From an uncultured bacterium (lineage in GTDB: Bacteria; Patescibacteriota; Minisyncoccia; Phycocordibacterales; GWA1-40-21), in NCBI GenBank assembly GCA_903824735.1, contig CAIJXO010000029.1, forward strand, positions 1-12,602: a DNA stretch of 12,602 nucleotides. The letters run 5' to 3'. The notes beneath the pieces were generated by a model. That model saw only the letters and a program-made list of their open reading frames with translations, was not told the origin of the DNA and made no database searches. This document shows positions 1 to 6,477 of this stretch, in pieces. The stretch's first letter is position 1. Every line of letters starts with the position of its first letter. Made by a program: the position numbers and the translations under genes.

Positions 1-652
1 CGGTATCGAGGAAATTAATGCTCCGATTACCTATTATCTTTCCGAAGATCCAATCGATGCCATGTTCTTTATTGCCACTGCGGCCGTAAACAATTCGTCG
101 ATCACAATCAAGCGGTGTCCAAATGATTTCCTAGAAATCGAAATGCTCAAGCTCGAGAAAATGGGCCTAAAGTTTACGAAATCTAAAATCTATAAAGCTT
201 TAAATGGGCACACTGACCTAGTTGATATAAAAATCTTGCCCTCAAAACTTAAAGCTTTAGATGAAAAAATCCACCCTAGCGCTTACCCTGGTTTGAACAT
301 GGATAATCTTCCCTTTTTTGCCATCATCGCCACCCAAGCCGAGGGTACAACCCTGATTCACGATTGGCCTTATGAAAAAAGAGCTTTTCATATCAAAGAT
401 ATTGATAAGCTAGGGGCAGACACTAATTTGATTGACCCGCACCGTATTTATATAAACGGCATAACCAAACTTAAGCCAGCTGAGGTCATCTGTCCGCCGG
501 CCTTACGACCAGCGGCTATTCTTTTAATCGGCATGCTTGCTGCGAAAGGTAAAAGTATGCTGCGCAATGTCTACAGTATCAACCGCGGCTATGAAGAAAT
601 TGCCGAAAGACTCAATTCTCTTGGCGCTAAAATCAAAATTCATCGCGATTAA
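1..652 (+). CDS. murA: UDP-N-acetylglucosamine 1-carboxyvinyltransferase (MurA), C-terminal part
   Basis: MurA transfers enolpyruvate from PEP to UDP-GlcNAc in the cytoplasm, the first committed step of peptidoglycan synthesis. The reading frame is open from base 2, so the N-terminal part, with the loop cysteine, lies outside the window; the Met codon at 62 is internal. The last ~216 residues match the second half of an EPT-family enolpyruvyl transferase. Seen are YPGLNMDNLPFF (Asp at 302-304, equivalent to the E. coli general base Asp305), an ENR-like KRAFH segment, ALRPAA (Arg371 equivalent) and INRGYEEI (Arg397 equivalent), followed by the usual LGAKI ending. The IPDRIEAGT motif of typical MurA is replaced here by SEDPIDAMFF, so this may be a divergent MurA or a second paralogue. 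The priA-like gene follows after 42 bp on the same strand. Family assignment is firm; the precise role is a little less so. Confidence 0.88.
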   Translation, partial: GIEEINAPITYYLSEDPIDAMFFIATAAVNNSSITIKRCPNDFLEIEMLKLEKMGLKFTKSKIYKALNGHTDLVDIKILPSKLKALDEKIHPSAYPGLNMDNLPFFAIIATQAEGTTLIHDWPYEKRAFHIKDIDKLGADTNLIDPHRIYINGITKLKPAEVICPPALRPAAILLIGMLAAKGKSMLRNVYSINRGYEEIAERLNSLGAKIKIHRD

Positions 653-694
653 AAAGGTTGAAAAGGGGCCAAAATTATGCGAGTATAGAGGGAA

Positions 695-2617
695 ATGAAA
701 CTGCTCAAGGTATTCCCTATTGCTAAGGGCATAAACAAAGAGAGCCTGTCCTATTTCACCGGGTCGGATATTGCTATTGGTTCAGTTGTAAAAGTGCCAA
801 TTCGTAAGAAGACGGTGCCAGCTATTGTCGTGTCAGCTGAAGATGTGAGCGATGTGAAAGCTGAAATAAAGAATGCAGAATACGAGACTAGAAAGGTAGA
901 AAAAATTAAGAGCTCAACCCTGCTCTCGCCAGAGTTCATGGCAGCAGTAAGTAAGTCGGCGTTATATTTTGCCACGACCGCTGGCAGCGTCTTAAATGTC
1001 ACGGTACCTAAGGCGATAATTGAGAACGCAGAGAAAATAAAAATTGAGCCAAAAGAATTCAAGAACGTTCGTGTTCATGAAAAATTAGTCATGCAAAGTG
1101 ACGATGAAGAACGCTACGCCACTTACAAAAGTCTGATCCGCGAAGAGTTTGCCCGTGGTTACTCGGTCTTTTTCTGCTTACCCACCGTTCAAGATATCAA
1201 AAAAGCCCATGAGAAACTGTCCAAGGGTATTGAACAATATACTTTTGTCTTGCACAGTCTACTTAGTAAAAATGAGCAAATCGAAATGTGGAATAAAGCT
1301 TCAAATGAACCACACCCATCACTCATAATCAGCACTGGTTCATATTTAGGCATCGCTCGAAACGACATCGGTACTATTATTGTCGACAAGGAAAACGCCC
1401 GTGCCTACAAACATCAAGTAAGACCCTATCTCGACGTTCGCGTCTTTGCGGAAATGATTGCCGAGAAACTAAAAGCTAAGATAATCTTTGGCGATCTTTT
1501 GCTCCGCACCGAAACCGTCTTCCGTCACAACAATGCTGAGCTTTTCGACGTCGCTCCACTCAAGTTCCGTTCTCTCACCACTTCCGATCAGCAGATTATA
1601 AATATGAAGGAAGTTTTGCCCGATAGTATTGGCAAACCCGCCTCTGGAACAGAGTCGGGCAGGGAGCCAAAATTTAAACTTTTCAGTGATCAGTTCCTTG
1701 ATTTGGTTAAACGCAATCAGGAAAATGATGAAAACATGTTTGTCTTCGTGGCTCGACGTGGTCTCTTCCCTTCTACTGTCTGTGGTGATTGCGGTACTCT
1801 AGTAAAGTGCAATAGCTGTGGTGCGCCAACAGTTCTGCACAAATCGACCGTTGAGAATTTTTTCCTCTGCCATCGCTGTGGCGAGCATCGTACGGCTCTT
1901 GAGAAATGTGCCGACTGTCAAAGTTGGAGACTGTCGGCTTTTGGTATCGGTATCGAAGGTGTTCAGGAAGAGCTGCTTGCCAAATTTCCGAACCTAAAGA
2001 TTTTTAAAGTCGACTCTGATAGTGCCAGTACCCACAAAAAAGCTATTGATATTGTCACCAAGTTTTACGCTTCCCCAGGTAGCGTCCTTTTGGGTACAGA
2101 AATGGCTCTCTTGTATTTGAAGGATACTTTAGCTAACAGCGCCGTGGTGTCCCTCGATTCCTTTTTCTCAGTCCCCGATTTTCGTATAAATGAAAAAGTA
2201 ATGAACATCCTGCTAAAAATACGATCCTTCACTTCGCGTAACTTTTTAGTCCAGACCCGTGATATTGACCAGCCGATTTTCCGCTACGCCGTCGGTGGAA
2301 ACTTAGCGGACTTTTACCGTGATGAAATCAAAGAACGAGAAATGCTAAACTACCCGCCTTTCTCACTACCAATTAAGATTACTTTGTCTGGCGACAAGAA
2401 AACCGTGCTCGCTGGTATGGAAGAATTGCAAAAGATGATGGCCCCTTATGAAATCGACATTTTCCCCGCTTTTATTCCAGGTCAAAAAGGTAAATTCAGC
2501 ATGCATGGCTTGATAAAAATCAAACGCGAAACCTGGGTTGATGAAATATTGCTAAATAAGCTCAAATCCTTGCCGTTTGGCTTTACGGTCAATGTCGACC
2601 CCGAGAGTCTTCTATAA
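695..2617 (+). CDS. priA: PriA-like primosomal protein N' with degenerate helicase motifs
   Basis: PriA normally recognises stalled forks and reloads the replicative helicase, using an SF2 helicase motor. This 640-residue protein has the whole PriA layout: an N-terminal 3'-DNA-binding domain (about 1-105, with GSVVKVPIRKKTVPAIVV), a motor region, a zinc region and a C-terminal domain ending NVDPESLL. All eight zinc ligands are present (C363, C366, C372, C375, C392, C395, C405, C408). The motor motifs have decayed. No GSGKT Walker A exists in the expected region (about 125-155). DEEH is DKEN (231-234). GSATPS is FGDLLLR (265-271). The motif V and motif VI regions (about 467-480 and 508-515) lack their hallmark residues, including the RAGR arginines. 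ATP-driven unwinding is therefore unlikely (inference); a DNA-binding or protein-binding role could remain. The ATG has GAGGG only two bases upstream. Family assignment is confident; function is uncertain. Confidence 0.85.
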   Translation: MKLLKVFPIAKGINKESLSYFTGSDIAIGSVVKVPIRKKTVPAIVVSAEDVSDVKAEIKNAEYETRKVEKIKSSTLLSPEFMAAVSKSALYFATTAGSVLNVTVPKAIIENAEKIKIEPKEFKNVRVHEKLVMQSDDEERYATYKSLIREEFARGYSVFFCLPTVQDIKKAHEKLSKGIEQYTFVLHSLLSKNEQIEMWNKASNEPHPSLIISTGSYLGIARNDIGTIIVDKENARAYKHQVRPYLDVRVFAEMIAEKLKAKIIFGDLLLRTETVFRHNNAELFDVAPLKFRSLTTSDQQIINMKEVLPDSIGKPASGTESGREPKFKLFSDQFLDLVKRNQENDENMFVFVARRGLFPSTVCGDCGTLVKCNSCGAPTVLHKSTVENFFLCHRCGEHRTALEKCADCQSWRLSAFGIGIEGVQEELLAKFPNLKIFKVDSDSASTHKKAIDIVTKFYASPGSVLLGTEMALLYLKDTLANSAVVSLDSFFSVPDFRINEKVMNILLKIRSFTSRNFLVQTRDIDQPIFRYAVGGNLADFYRDEIKEREMLNYPPFSLPIKITLSGDKKTVLAGMEELQKMMAPYEIDIFPAFIPGQKGKFSMHGLIKIKRETWVDEILLNKLKSLPFGFTVNVDPESLL

Positions 2618-2644
2618 AAGTCGTTTTTGTGTTATTTTTGTAAT

Positions 2645-3178
2645 ATGGTAGATATCGTACAAAAAGGAAATCCAGTCTTAAGACAGACCGCTCGCACCAT
2701 CCCTGTTGATGAAATCAGATCAGCGAAGATTCAGAAAATACTGGAGGATATGAAAAATGCTCTGACGCTTCAAGATGATGGCGTCGCTATTGCCGCACCG
2801 CAAATCGGTCAATCTCTGCGTATTTTTATTGTTTCCAAGAAAGTAGCCGCTCTCGCCAAGGGTCACGAAGATATGAGTGAGAAAGGTTTGAGTAAATTTA
2901 AAGATGTGGTCTATATCAACCCAGAAATCAAGAAACTTTCGAGAATCAAACTTCGTTTAGACGAAGGCTGTCTGTCGGTTCGCTATTTATACGGTAAAGT
3001 CGAGCGTGCCGAGAAAGCGACGGTCACAGCCTATGACGAGAAAGGAAAAAAGTTTACTAAAGGTGCAAGTGGCCTTTTGGCTCAGATTTTTCAACATGAA
3101 ACTGATCACCTAAATGGTATTTTGTTTGTCGACAAAGCCGATGACATCGTAGAGGTCTTACCTGAAAAACATGCTTAA
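2645..3178 (+). CDS. def: Peptide deformylase
   Basis: Def removes the formyl group from the N-terminal formylmethionine of new proteins at the ribosome, using a metal ion. The 177-residue protein carries the three family motifs: motif 1 GVAIAAPQIG (46-55), motif 2 EGCLS (107-111, metal ligand C109) and motif 3 HETDH (151-155, two His ligands and the catalytic Glu). In motif 1 the second glycine of the usual GxGxAAxQ is an alanine, a small deviation. I chose ATG 2645 because MVDIVQKGNPVLR matches the normal Def start. The frame also opens at TTG 2627, but that adds only CYFCN. No Shine-Dalgarno site precedes the ATG. The gene starts 27 bp after priA and its last 8 bases overlap fmt, which installs the group that Def removes, so co-expression makes biological sense. 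Confidence 0.93.
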   Translation: MVDIVQKGNPVLRQTARTIPVDEIRSAKIQKILEDMKNALTLQDDGVAIAAPQIGQSLRIFIVSKKVAALAKGHEDMSEKGLSKFKDVVYINPEIKKLSRIKLRLDEGCLSVRYLYGKVERAEKATVTAYDEKGKKFTKGASGLLAQIFQHETDHLNGILFVDKADDIVEVLPEKHA

Positions 3179-3998
3179 TTTTACTTTTTTTGGTAGCTCA
3201 AAATTTTCAGTTTTTTGTCTGGAAGAATTAAAAAACTTAAATATACTACCCTCGCTTGTCGTGACCACTCCCGATAAGCCGACTGGACGTGGATTAAAGC
3301 TCACTCCAACTCCAGTCAAAATCTGGGCCGAAGAGAATAAGATTACCTGTATTACTCCCGATAAACTTACGGGCAATATTCCGATCGCCGATTTATTCTT
3401 AGTGGCGTCATACGGCAAGATTATCCCTAAGGCGGTCATCGATTTACCTAAATTTTGTACTTTAAATATTCACCCATCACTTTTGCCAAAATATCGCGGT
3501 CCTTCGCCACTTCAGGAACAAATTTTAAATGATGAAAAAGAGGTCGGTGTTAGCCTAATGCTTATCGATGAGAAAATGGATCATGGGCCAATTATTGCTC
3601 AGGAAAAAATTGCCATTACTAGCTGGCCAAAGCTTGAGGATTTTAAAGCCCTAACGGCTAAAGTTGGCGCAAAACTATTTTCTGATAACCTCGAGGCTTG
3701 GGTAAAAAATGAAATCAAGGCAAAAGAACAATTACACGCTCAAGCGACTTTCACCAAAGAAGTAGAAAAAGTTGATGGTCTAATCGACCTTGCTGGTGAT
3801 CCATATCAAAATTTCCGTAAAATTCAAGCTTACAGTATGTGGCCAAACGCCTATTTCTTTGTCCAAAAAGGCGAGCAAAAGATCCGGGTGATTGTAAAAG
3901 ATGCGGAGTTTGTGGATGGAAAGTTAATATTGAAAAAAGTCATACCCGAAGGCAAGAAAGAGATGAGTTTTGAGGATTTTATGAGGGGGATGAAATAA
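3171..3998 (+). CDS. fmt: Methionyl-tRNA formyltransferase
   Basis: Fmt transfers a formyl group from 10-formyl-tetrahydrofolate to Met-tRNA(fMet), making the bacterial initiator. The 275-residue protein has the formyltransferase catalytic Asn-His-Asp: N99 and H101 within LNIHPSLLPKYRG (98-110), and D137 within MDHGP. The linker and C-terminal tRNA-binding domain are recognisable from KVDGLIDL (Fmt proteins have KxDGxIDW) and KIQAYSMWPNAYF (typical RAFxPWPGAY). It is about 40 residues shorter than E. coli Fmt, mostly at the C-terminus, so the tRNA-binding domain looks trimmed. The ATG lies inside the end of def (8-base overlap), with no clear Shine-Dalgarno, so translation is probably coupled. 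Its stop codon faces the converging toxin gene 11 bp away, with no convincing terminator between them. Confidence 0.93.
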   Translation: MLNFTFFGSSKFSVFCLEELKNLNILPSLVVTTPDKPTGRGLKLTPTPVKIWAEENKITCITPDKLTGNIPIADLFLVASYGKIIPKAVIDLPKFCTLNIHPSLLPKYRGPSPLQEQILNDEKEVGVSLMLIDEKMDHGPIIAQEKIAITSWPKLEDFKALTAKVGAKLFSDNLEAWVKNEIKAKEQLHAQATFTKEVEKVDGLIDLAGDPYQNFRKIQAYSMWPNAYFFVQKGEQKIRVIVKDAEFVDGKLILKKVIPEGKKEMSFEDFMRGMK

Positions 3999-4009
3999 GT
4001 ATATTTATA

Positions 4010-4276
4010 CTACCTATCATACGAAATATTTCCTCGGCTTTCTATTTCCAAGATGATAATTATTATTTTTGATTCGATAACTTCATATATTATTCGATAA
4101 TTTGAAACTTTGAGTTTTCTAAGGTGTGCCATATCACCATTCATCTTTACTCCCAGATACGGATTACCCTCGAGAAGCCCGATCCTAGCCTCTATTCTGT
4201 CAGCAATAAAAATAGGAATCTTTTTCAAGGTCTTACGTGCTTGACTAGACAGACTAAGCAGGTATTTTGAACTCAT
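4010..4276 (-). CDS. RelE/ParE-family toxin
   Basis: This 88-residue protein fits the RelE/ParE toxin superfamily. It starts with YLLSLSSQARKTLKKIP and two predicted helices (about 10-37). A beta-rich half follows, with LRKLKVSNYRIIYEV (52-66) matching the LRxGxYRIIY signature, and it ends in a strand IIIIILEIESRGNISY. Basic residues R53, K54, K56 and R61 sit where RelE-type toxins hold RNA-contacting residues. The usual terminal HRxxxY reads SRGNISY, so the histidine is absent. Family members are mostly ribosome-dependent mRNA endonucleases (RelE side) or gyrase inhibitors (ParE side); the sequence alone does not decide which. The gene begins 4 bp after the antitoxin stop and has no Shine-Dalgarno, so it likely depends on translation of the antitoxin. 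Confidence 0.87.
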   Translation of the reverse strand: MSSKYLLSLSSQARKTLKKIPIFIADRIEARIGLLEGNPYLGVKMNGDMAHLRKLKVSNYRIIYEVIESKIIIIILEIESRGNISYDR

Positions 4277-4280
4277 TTTA

Positions 4281-4625
4281 TTACTTTTTCTTTTTTACAG
4301 AATACTTCTTTTTAGCCCTACCCACCAAAACTAAGCTACGACGTCTTAGTTCCAAATCTTTTTTAACTTGTTCCCAAGGAACGAACTCACCCCTCTCAAA
4401 TTCTTCGTCAGCCGCCTTCATTCGCGCTCTAAATGCCGGATCGGCAGCTAAAGCCAAGTCCTCCATCAAATTCTCATACTCCTCGGCAGACATGACCGCC
4501 ATTTTAGCTCTCCCGTTTTCGGTAAAAATATAGTGATTACCCTTTTTCTGGATTTTTTCAGCAATATCAAAAATACTGCTTCGCGCTTCAGTTATCGATA
4601 TGATGTTTTTTATTTTTATACCCAT
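4281..4625 (-). CDS. Phd/YefM-family antitoxin
   Basis: The N-terminal part (about 1-55) has the Phd/YefM DNA-binding fold signature: ISITEARSSIFDIAEKIQKKG, then HYIFTENGRAKMAVMSAEEYENL. The second part, ADPAFRARMKAADEEFERGE followed by FVPWEQVKKDL (61-91), is the helical toxin-binding type. Such antitoxins neutralise the toxin encoded next and repress their own operon. I chose ATG 4625 (114 residues). An in-frame start at 4691 would put 22 extra residues across the promoter, while 4625 begins exactly where transcription should start. Odd point: the protein continues for about 20 strongly basic residues (94-114, RRRSLVLVGRAKKKYSVKKKK without the last K being needed for the motif), longer than the ~83-residue E. 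coli YefM. That A-rich stretch also lies just before the toxin start. Confidence 0.87.
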   Translation of the reverse strand: MGIKIKNIISITEARSSIFDIAEKIQKKGNHYIFTENGRAKMAVMSAEEYENLMEDLALAADPAFRARMKAADEEFERGEFVPWEQVKKDLELRRRSLVLVGRAKKKYSVKKKK

Positions 4626-4660
4626 ATGTACATTATAGCGTACATTAGGAATAAATGCAA
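4626..4660 (-). promoter_or_regulatory. Promoter of the toxin-antitoxin operon, predicted leaderless
   Basis: On the minus strand there is a -35 box TTGCAT (plus coordinates 4655-4660), a 17-base spacer (4638-4654) and a perfect -10 box TATAAT (4632-4637). The box ends six bases before the antitoxin ATG at 4625. The start site expected seven bases after the -10 box is the A of that ATG, so the mRNA is predicted to be leaderless. The boxes and spacing are read directly; the start site is inferred. Confidence 0.78.
4627..4644 (-). promoter_or_regulatory. YefM-like double TGTACA operator overlapping the -10 box
   Basis: The plus strand has a perfect TGTACA palindrome at 4627-4632 and CGTACA (five of six matches) at 4639-4644, centre to centre 12 bp apart. 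Together they form the inverted repeat ATGTAC-N8-GTACAT around the TATAAT box. From memory, the E. coli yefM-yoeB operator also has paired palindromes with TGTACA cores 12 bp apart. Binding of the antitoxin or the antitoxin-toxin complex here would block RNA polymerase directly. Confidence 0.72.
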
Positions 4661-4723
4661 CACTCTCGTTGTTTTTCTCTAAAATCTTCACGCCGACAGT
4701 CTAATACAAATAGAAAAAGATGC

Positions 4724-4738
4724 AAACTGTGGATAACT
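4724..4738. repeat. 15-base repeat with a perfect DnaA box (copy 1)
   Basis: The sequence AAACTGTGGATAACT occurs here and again at 11244-11258. It contains TTATCCACA (minus strand, 4728-4736), identical to the consensus DnaA box. This copy lies in the 121-bp gap between the cyclophilin stop and the antitoxin promoter, downstream of the long minus-strand gene run. No hairpin is evident around this copy. DnaA binding is an inference. Confidence 0.5.
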
Positions 4739-4746
4739 CAGGGGTA

Positions 4747-5349
4747 TTATTTCACCGTCATTTTATTCACAATCGCTGGAGTAACTGGCAGATCGCGGGC
4801 GTCGGTTTTTAAGTTCTCAATCTTATCAACCACCTCCATACCGGAAATCACTTGGCCAAAAACAGTGTGTTTACCAACAAGCCAAGGGGTGGAAGTAGCG
4901 GTAATGATAAAGAACTGGCTACCATTAGTATTTGGACCACTATTGGCCATAGCTAGCGTTCCACGGACCATCGGTGCGTCGTTTGGTTCGTCCGCAAATT
5001 TGTAGCCTGGACCACCGGTGCCGTAGACACTAGTATCAGCACCTTTGCTGTATGGATCACCACCTTGAATCATAAAGCCCTTTATTACGCGGTGAAATTT
5101 GGTGTTATCATAAAAACCAGACCGACAAAGCTTGAGAAAATTCTCTACGGTCTTTGGCGCTTTATCAACCAAAAGGGCGATTTCGATATTCCCCAAATTA
5201 GTCTCGACAATGACGGTTTCAGTTTTAGCGGTCATAATTTTATTTGTATTATCATTTTTACTATTCCCTGCAGCCCAACCAATAAGTAACACTATACCCA
5301 CCAATAATATGATGTAAAGTATAGCGGATGGATTAATTATTTTCTTCAT
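4747..5349 (-). CDS. Membrane-anchored cyclophilin-type peptidyl-prolyl isomerase
   Basis: Cyclophilins catalyse cis-trans isomerisation of prolyl bonds. This 200-residue protein starts with a short basic segment and one hydrophobic helix (about 8-27), which should anchor it in the membrane with the enzyme domain outside. A linker follows, then a full cyclophilin domain (about 45-198). Active-site residues are present: FHRVIKGFMIQGGD (85-98, R87 equivalent to human CypA R55), Q95, GSQFFI (Q145, F147), W156 and H161. I chose ATG 5349 rather than an in-frame GTG at 5388: it gives a normal signal-anchor start and has GAGGA five bases upstream, one of the few good Shine-Dalgarno sites in the window. 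The start lies inside the end of the hibernation-factor gene (17-base overlap). It is the last gene of the run that begins with mraZ and probably helps fold exported proteins. Confidence 0.92.
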   Translation of the reverse strand: MKKIINPSAILYIILLVGIVLLIGWAAGNSKNDNTNKIMTAKTETVIVETNLGNIEIALLVDKAPKTVENFLKLCRSGFYDNTKFHRVIKGFMIQGGDPYSKGADTSVYGTGGPGYKFADEPNDAPMVRGTLAMANSGPNTNGSQFFIITATSTPWLVGKHTVFGQVISGMEVVDKIENLKTDARDLPVTPAIVNKMTVK

Positions 5350-5707
5350 TTTGTCCTCGAGTAATGCTTTTAATCTTCGCTCCCCCACGCTTTACGGCTG
5401 TCACTTGCTTATCCTTATTTTTCTTAAGCTCAGCAATTATTTCTGCTTGCGCAATATCAATCGAGGCGAACAAATCTTCTTCTTCGGCTACAGCTCGAAA
5501 ATTCTTTCCAGCGACTTGTAGATTTATTTCGGTTCGAAAGATATCACCGCCTTTATGATGCTTGGTGGTCTTACCGAGCTCGACATCACAAAGGGCACTT
5601 GTGTCATCGGAGGCAATAAACTTTTCGGCATGCTCAAGCTTTTTAAAAAGGTAATCTTTAATACGAGAAGTTATCTCCATATTTGTCCCTTTTTCGTTTA
5701 TTCTCAT
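5333..5707 (-). CDS. hpf: Ribosome hibernation promoting factor (HPF/RaiA family, short form)
   Basis: HPF/RaiA proteins bind the 30S decoding region and inactivate ribosomes in poor growth conditions. The 124 residues carry the expected pattern: MRINEKGTNMEITSRIKDYL at the start, a first helix rich in charged residues, the strand around FRTEINLQVAGKNFRAVAEE (57-76), and DLFASIDIAQAEIIAELKK (78-96), which corresponds to the DLYAAID helix of the family. It lacks the C-terminal dimerisation domain of long HPF and ends in a basic then acidic tail (105-124). The ATG is 10 bp after the dsbA-like stop, with no Shine-Dalgarno. The 3' end overlaps the cyclophilin start. A dormancy factor inside a division and envelope gene run suggests co-expression, but the link is an inference. 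Confidence 0.85.
   Translation of the reverse strand: MRINEKGTNMEITSRIKDYLFKKLEHAEKFIASDDTSALCDVELGKTTKHHKGGDIFRTEINLQVAGKNFRAVAEEEDLFASIDIAQAEIIAELKKNKDKQVTAVKRGGAKIKSITRGQNEENN
5354..5358 (-). promoter_or_regulatory. Ribosome binding site of the cyclophilin gene
   Basis: GAGGA on the minus strand lies five bases before ATG 5349, inside the end of the preceding gene. It decides the start in favour of 5349 over the GTG at 5388. It stands out because most genes here lack a Shine-Dalgarno site. Confidence 0.65.
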
Positions 5708-5717
5708 AGTTTTATTA

Positions 5718-6425
5718 TTATTTTAATAAACTATCGATAATTTGCTTGACGTTCTCATACGGATACGCACCGTTTAGAGAAGTCTTCTTACCGTCCTTAC
5801 TTATTATTATACTCCAAGGTGTTCCATTACCGCCAGTCAGGCTAGCATTGCGAATATCCGCTTCGATGCGGGCGTCATGTTTGGTGCTGGCAAGACAGGT
5901 GTTGAATTTAGCCACATCAAGACCGACGAACTCCGCAATCTTTGGTAATTCTGTGACGTCTAGGCCGTTATTGGCCGGTGTAATTGAATAAATACGATCG
6001 GTGTACTCCCAGAACTTTTCATTACCACCAAGTTCATAAGCACATTCAAGGGCAACAGACTCATGACGAGCTTTAGGATGTAACTGATCGAGTGGATAAT
6101 GACGGTAAACCCAAGCGACTTTACCGGCTTTGCCGTATTCATCCATTATTCTCTTCATCGTCTCATGAAAACGTCCACAAAATGGACATTCCGTATCTGA
6201 ATATTCGACGATAATAACTGGCGCATTTGGATTACCGCGAATATGATCAGTCTTGGTTATTGGATTAATCTTATCCAAACTATCTGACTGAGTAGTCGGC
6301 ACATTATTGGCTGTGTCATTTTTCACTTTACTGGTATCGCCAAAGTAAATAGCGCCCGCGATAATTACACCAGCGATCACGATAGCGACAGGCATCGCAT
6401 AATTTGATTTAGGTTCGGTTTCCAT
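5718..6425 (-). CDS. Membrane-anchored DsbA-like thiol-disulfide oxidoreductase
   Basis: This 235-residue protein has one N-terminal hydrophobic helix (about 10-28), a Thr/Asn/Ser-rich linker (30-60) and a DsbA-type thioredoxin domain. The redox motif is CPFC (C80-C83) in EYSDTECPFCGRFH. The domain has the helical insertion typical of DsbA (about 115-190) and the cis-proline loop GTPW (201-204, P203). Two further cysteines, C128 and C177, lie in the helical insertion and may pair with each other. Proteins of this kind oxidise or isomerise disulfides outside the cytoplasmic membrane. No DsbB or VKOR partner is seen in the window. It follows murF after a 52-bp gap, the widest inside this gene run, with an AT-rich stretch that could hold its own promoter. 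The oxidase versus isomerase role cannot be told from sequence. Confidence 0.9.
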   Translation of the reverse strand: METEPKSNYAMPVAIVIAGVIIAGAIYFGDTSKVKNDTANNVPTTQSDSLDKINPITKTDHIRGNPNAPVIIVEYSDTECPFCGRFHETMKRIMDEYGKAGKVAWVYRHYPLDQLHPKARHESVALECAYELGGNEKFWEYTDRIYSITPANNGLDVTELPKIAEFVGLDVAKFNTCLASTKHDARIEADIRNASLTGGNGTPWSIIISKDGKKTSLNGAYPYENVKQIIDSLLK

Positions 6426-6441
6426 ATTTAAAATTAACTAA

Positions 6442-6470
6442 TTTATAAGACTACGACACTAACATTGTAA
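6442..6470 (-). promoter_or_regulatory. Possible internal promoter before the dsbA-like gene
   Basis: In the 52-bp murF to dsbA-like gap the minus strand has a -10-like TATAAA (6442-6447), with a weak -35-like TTACAA (6465-6470) 17 bases upstream. The start site would fall about 10 bases before the ATG. The -35 match is poor (3 of 6), so this is only a candidate. Confidence 0.25.
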
Positions 6471-6477
6471 CAAACAG

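Noticed and set aside
658..689. TTGAAA and TATAGA as a promoter for the priA-like gene
   Set aside because: The spacing of 20 bp is too long for a confident call and a GAGGG ribosome site overlaps the region.
2627..2644. TTG start adding CYFCN to peptide deformylase
   Set aside because: The ATG at 2645 gives the normal family N-terminus, and the extension has no counterpart in Def.
2639..2644. TGTAAT just before the def ATG as a -10 box for a leaderless transcript
   Set aside because: No -35-like element at the right distance, and def lies only 27 bp after priA on the same strand, so an operon is simpler.
4267..4533. Plus-strand open frame opposite the antitoxin
   Set aside because: Low-complexity Ser-rich and Phe-rich translation with no domain, lying antisense to a recognisable gene.
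4626..4691. Upstream in-frame start for the antitoxin
   Set aside because: It would place coding sequence across the -35, -10 and operator; the family homology begins after ATG 4625.
5350..5388. GTG start for the cyclophilin gene
   Set aside because: It would put a charged segment before the signal anchor; ATG 5349 has a good GAGGA site and a typical MKK start.
6084..6096. Near-match to a DnaA box (AGTGGATAA) in the dsbA-like gene
   Set aside because: One mismatch, inside coding sequence, and without the flanking bases shared by the two intergenic copies.
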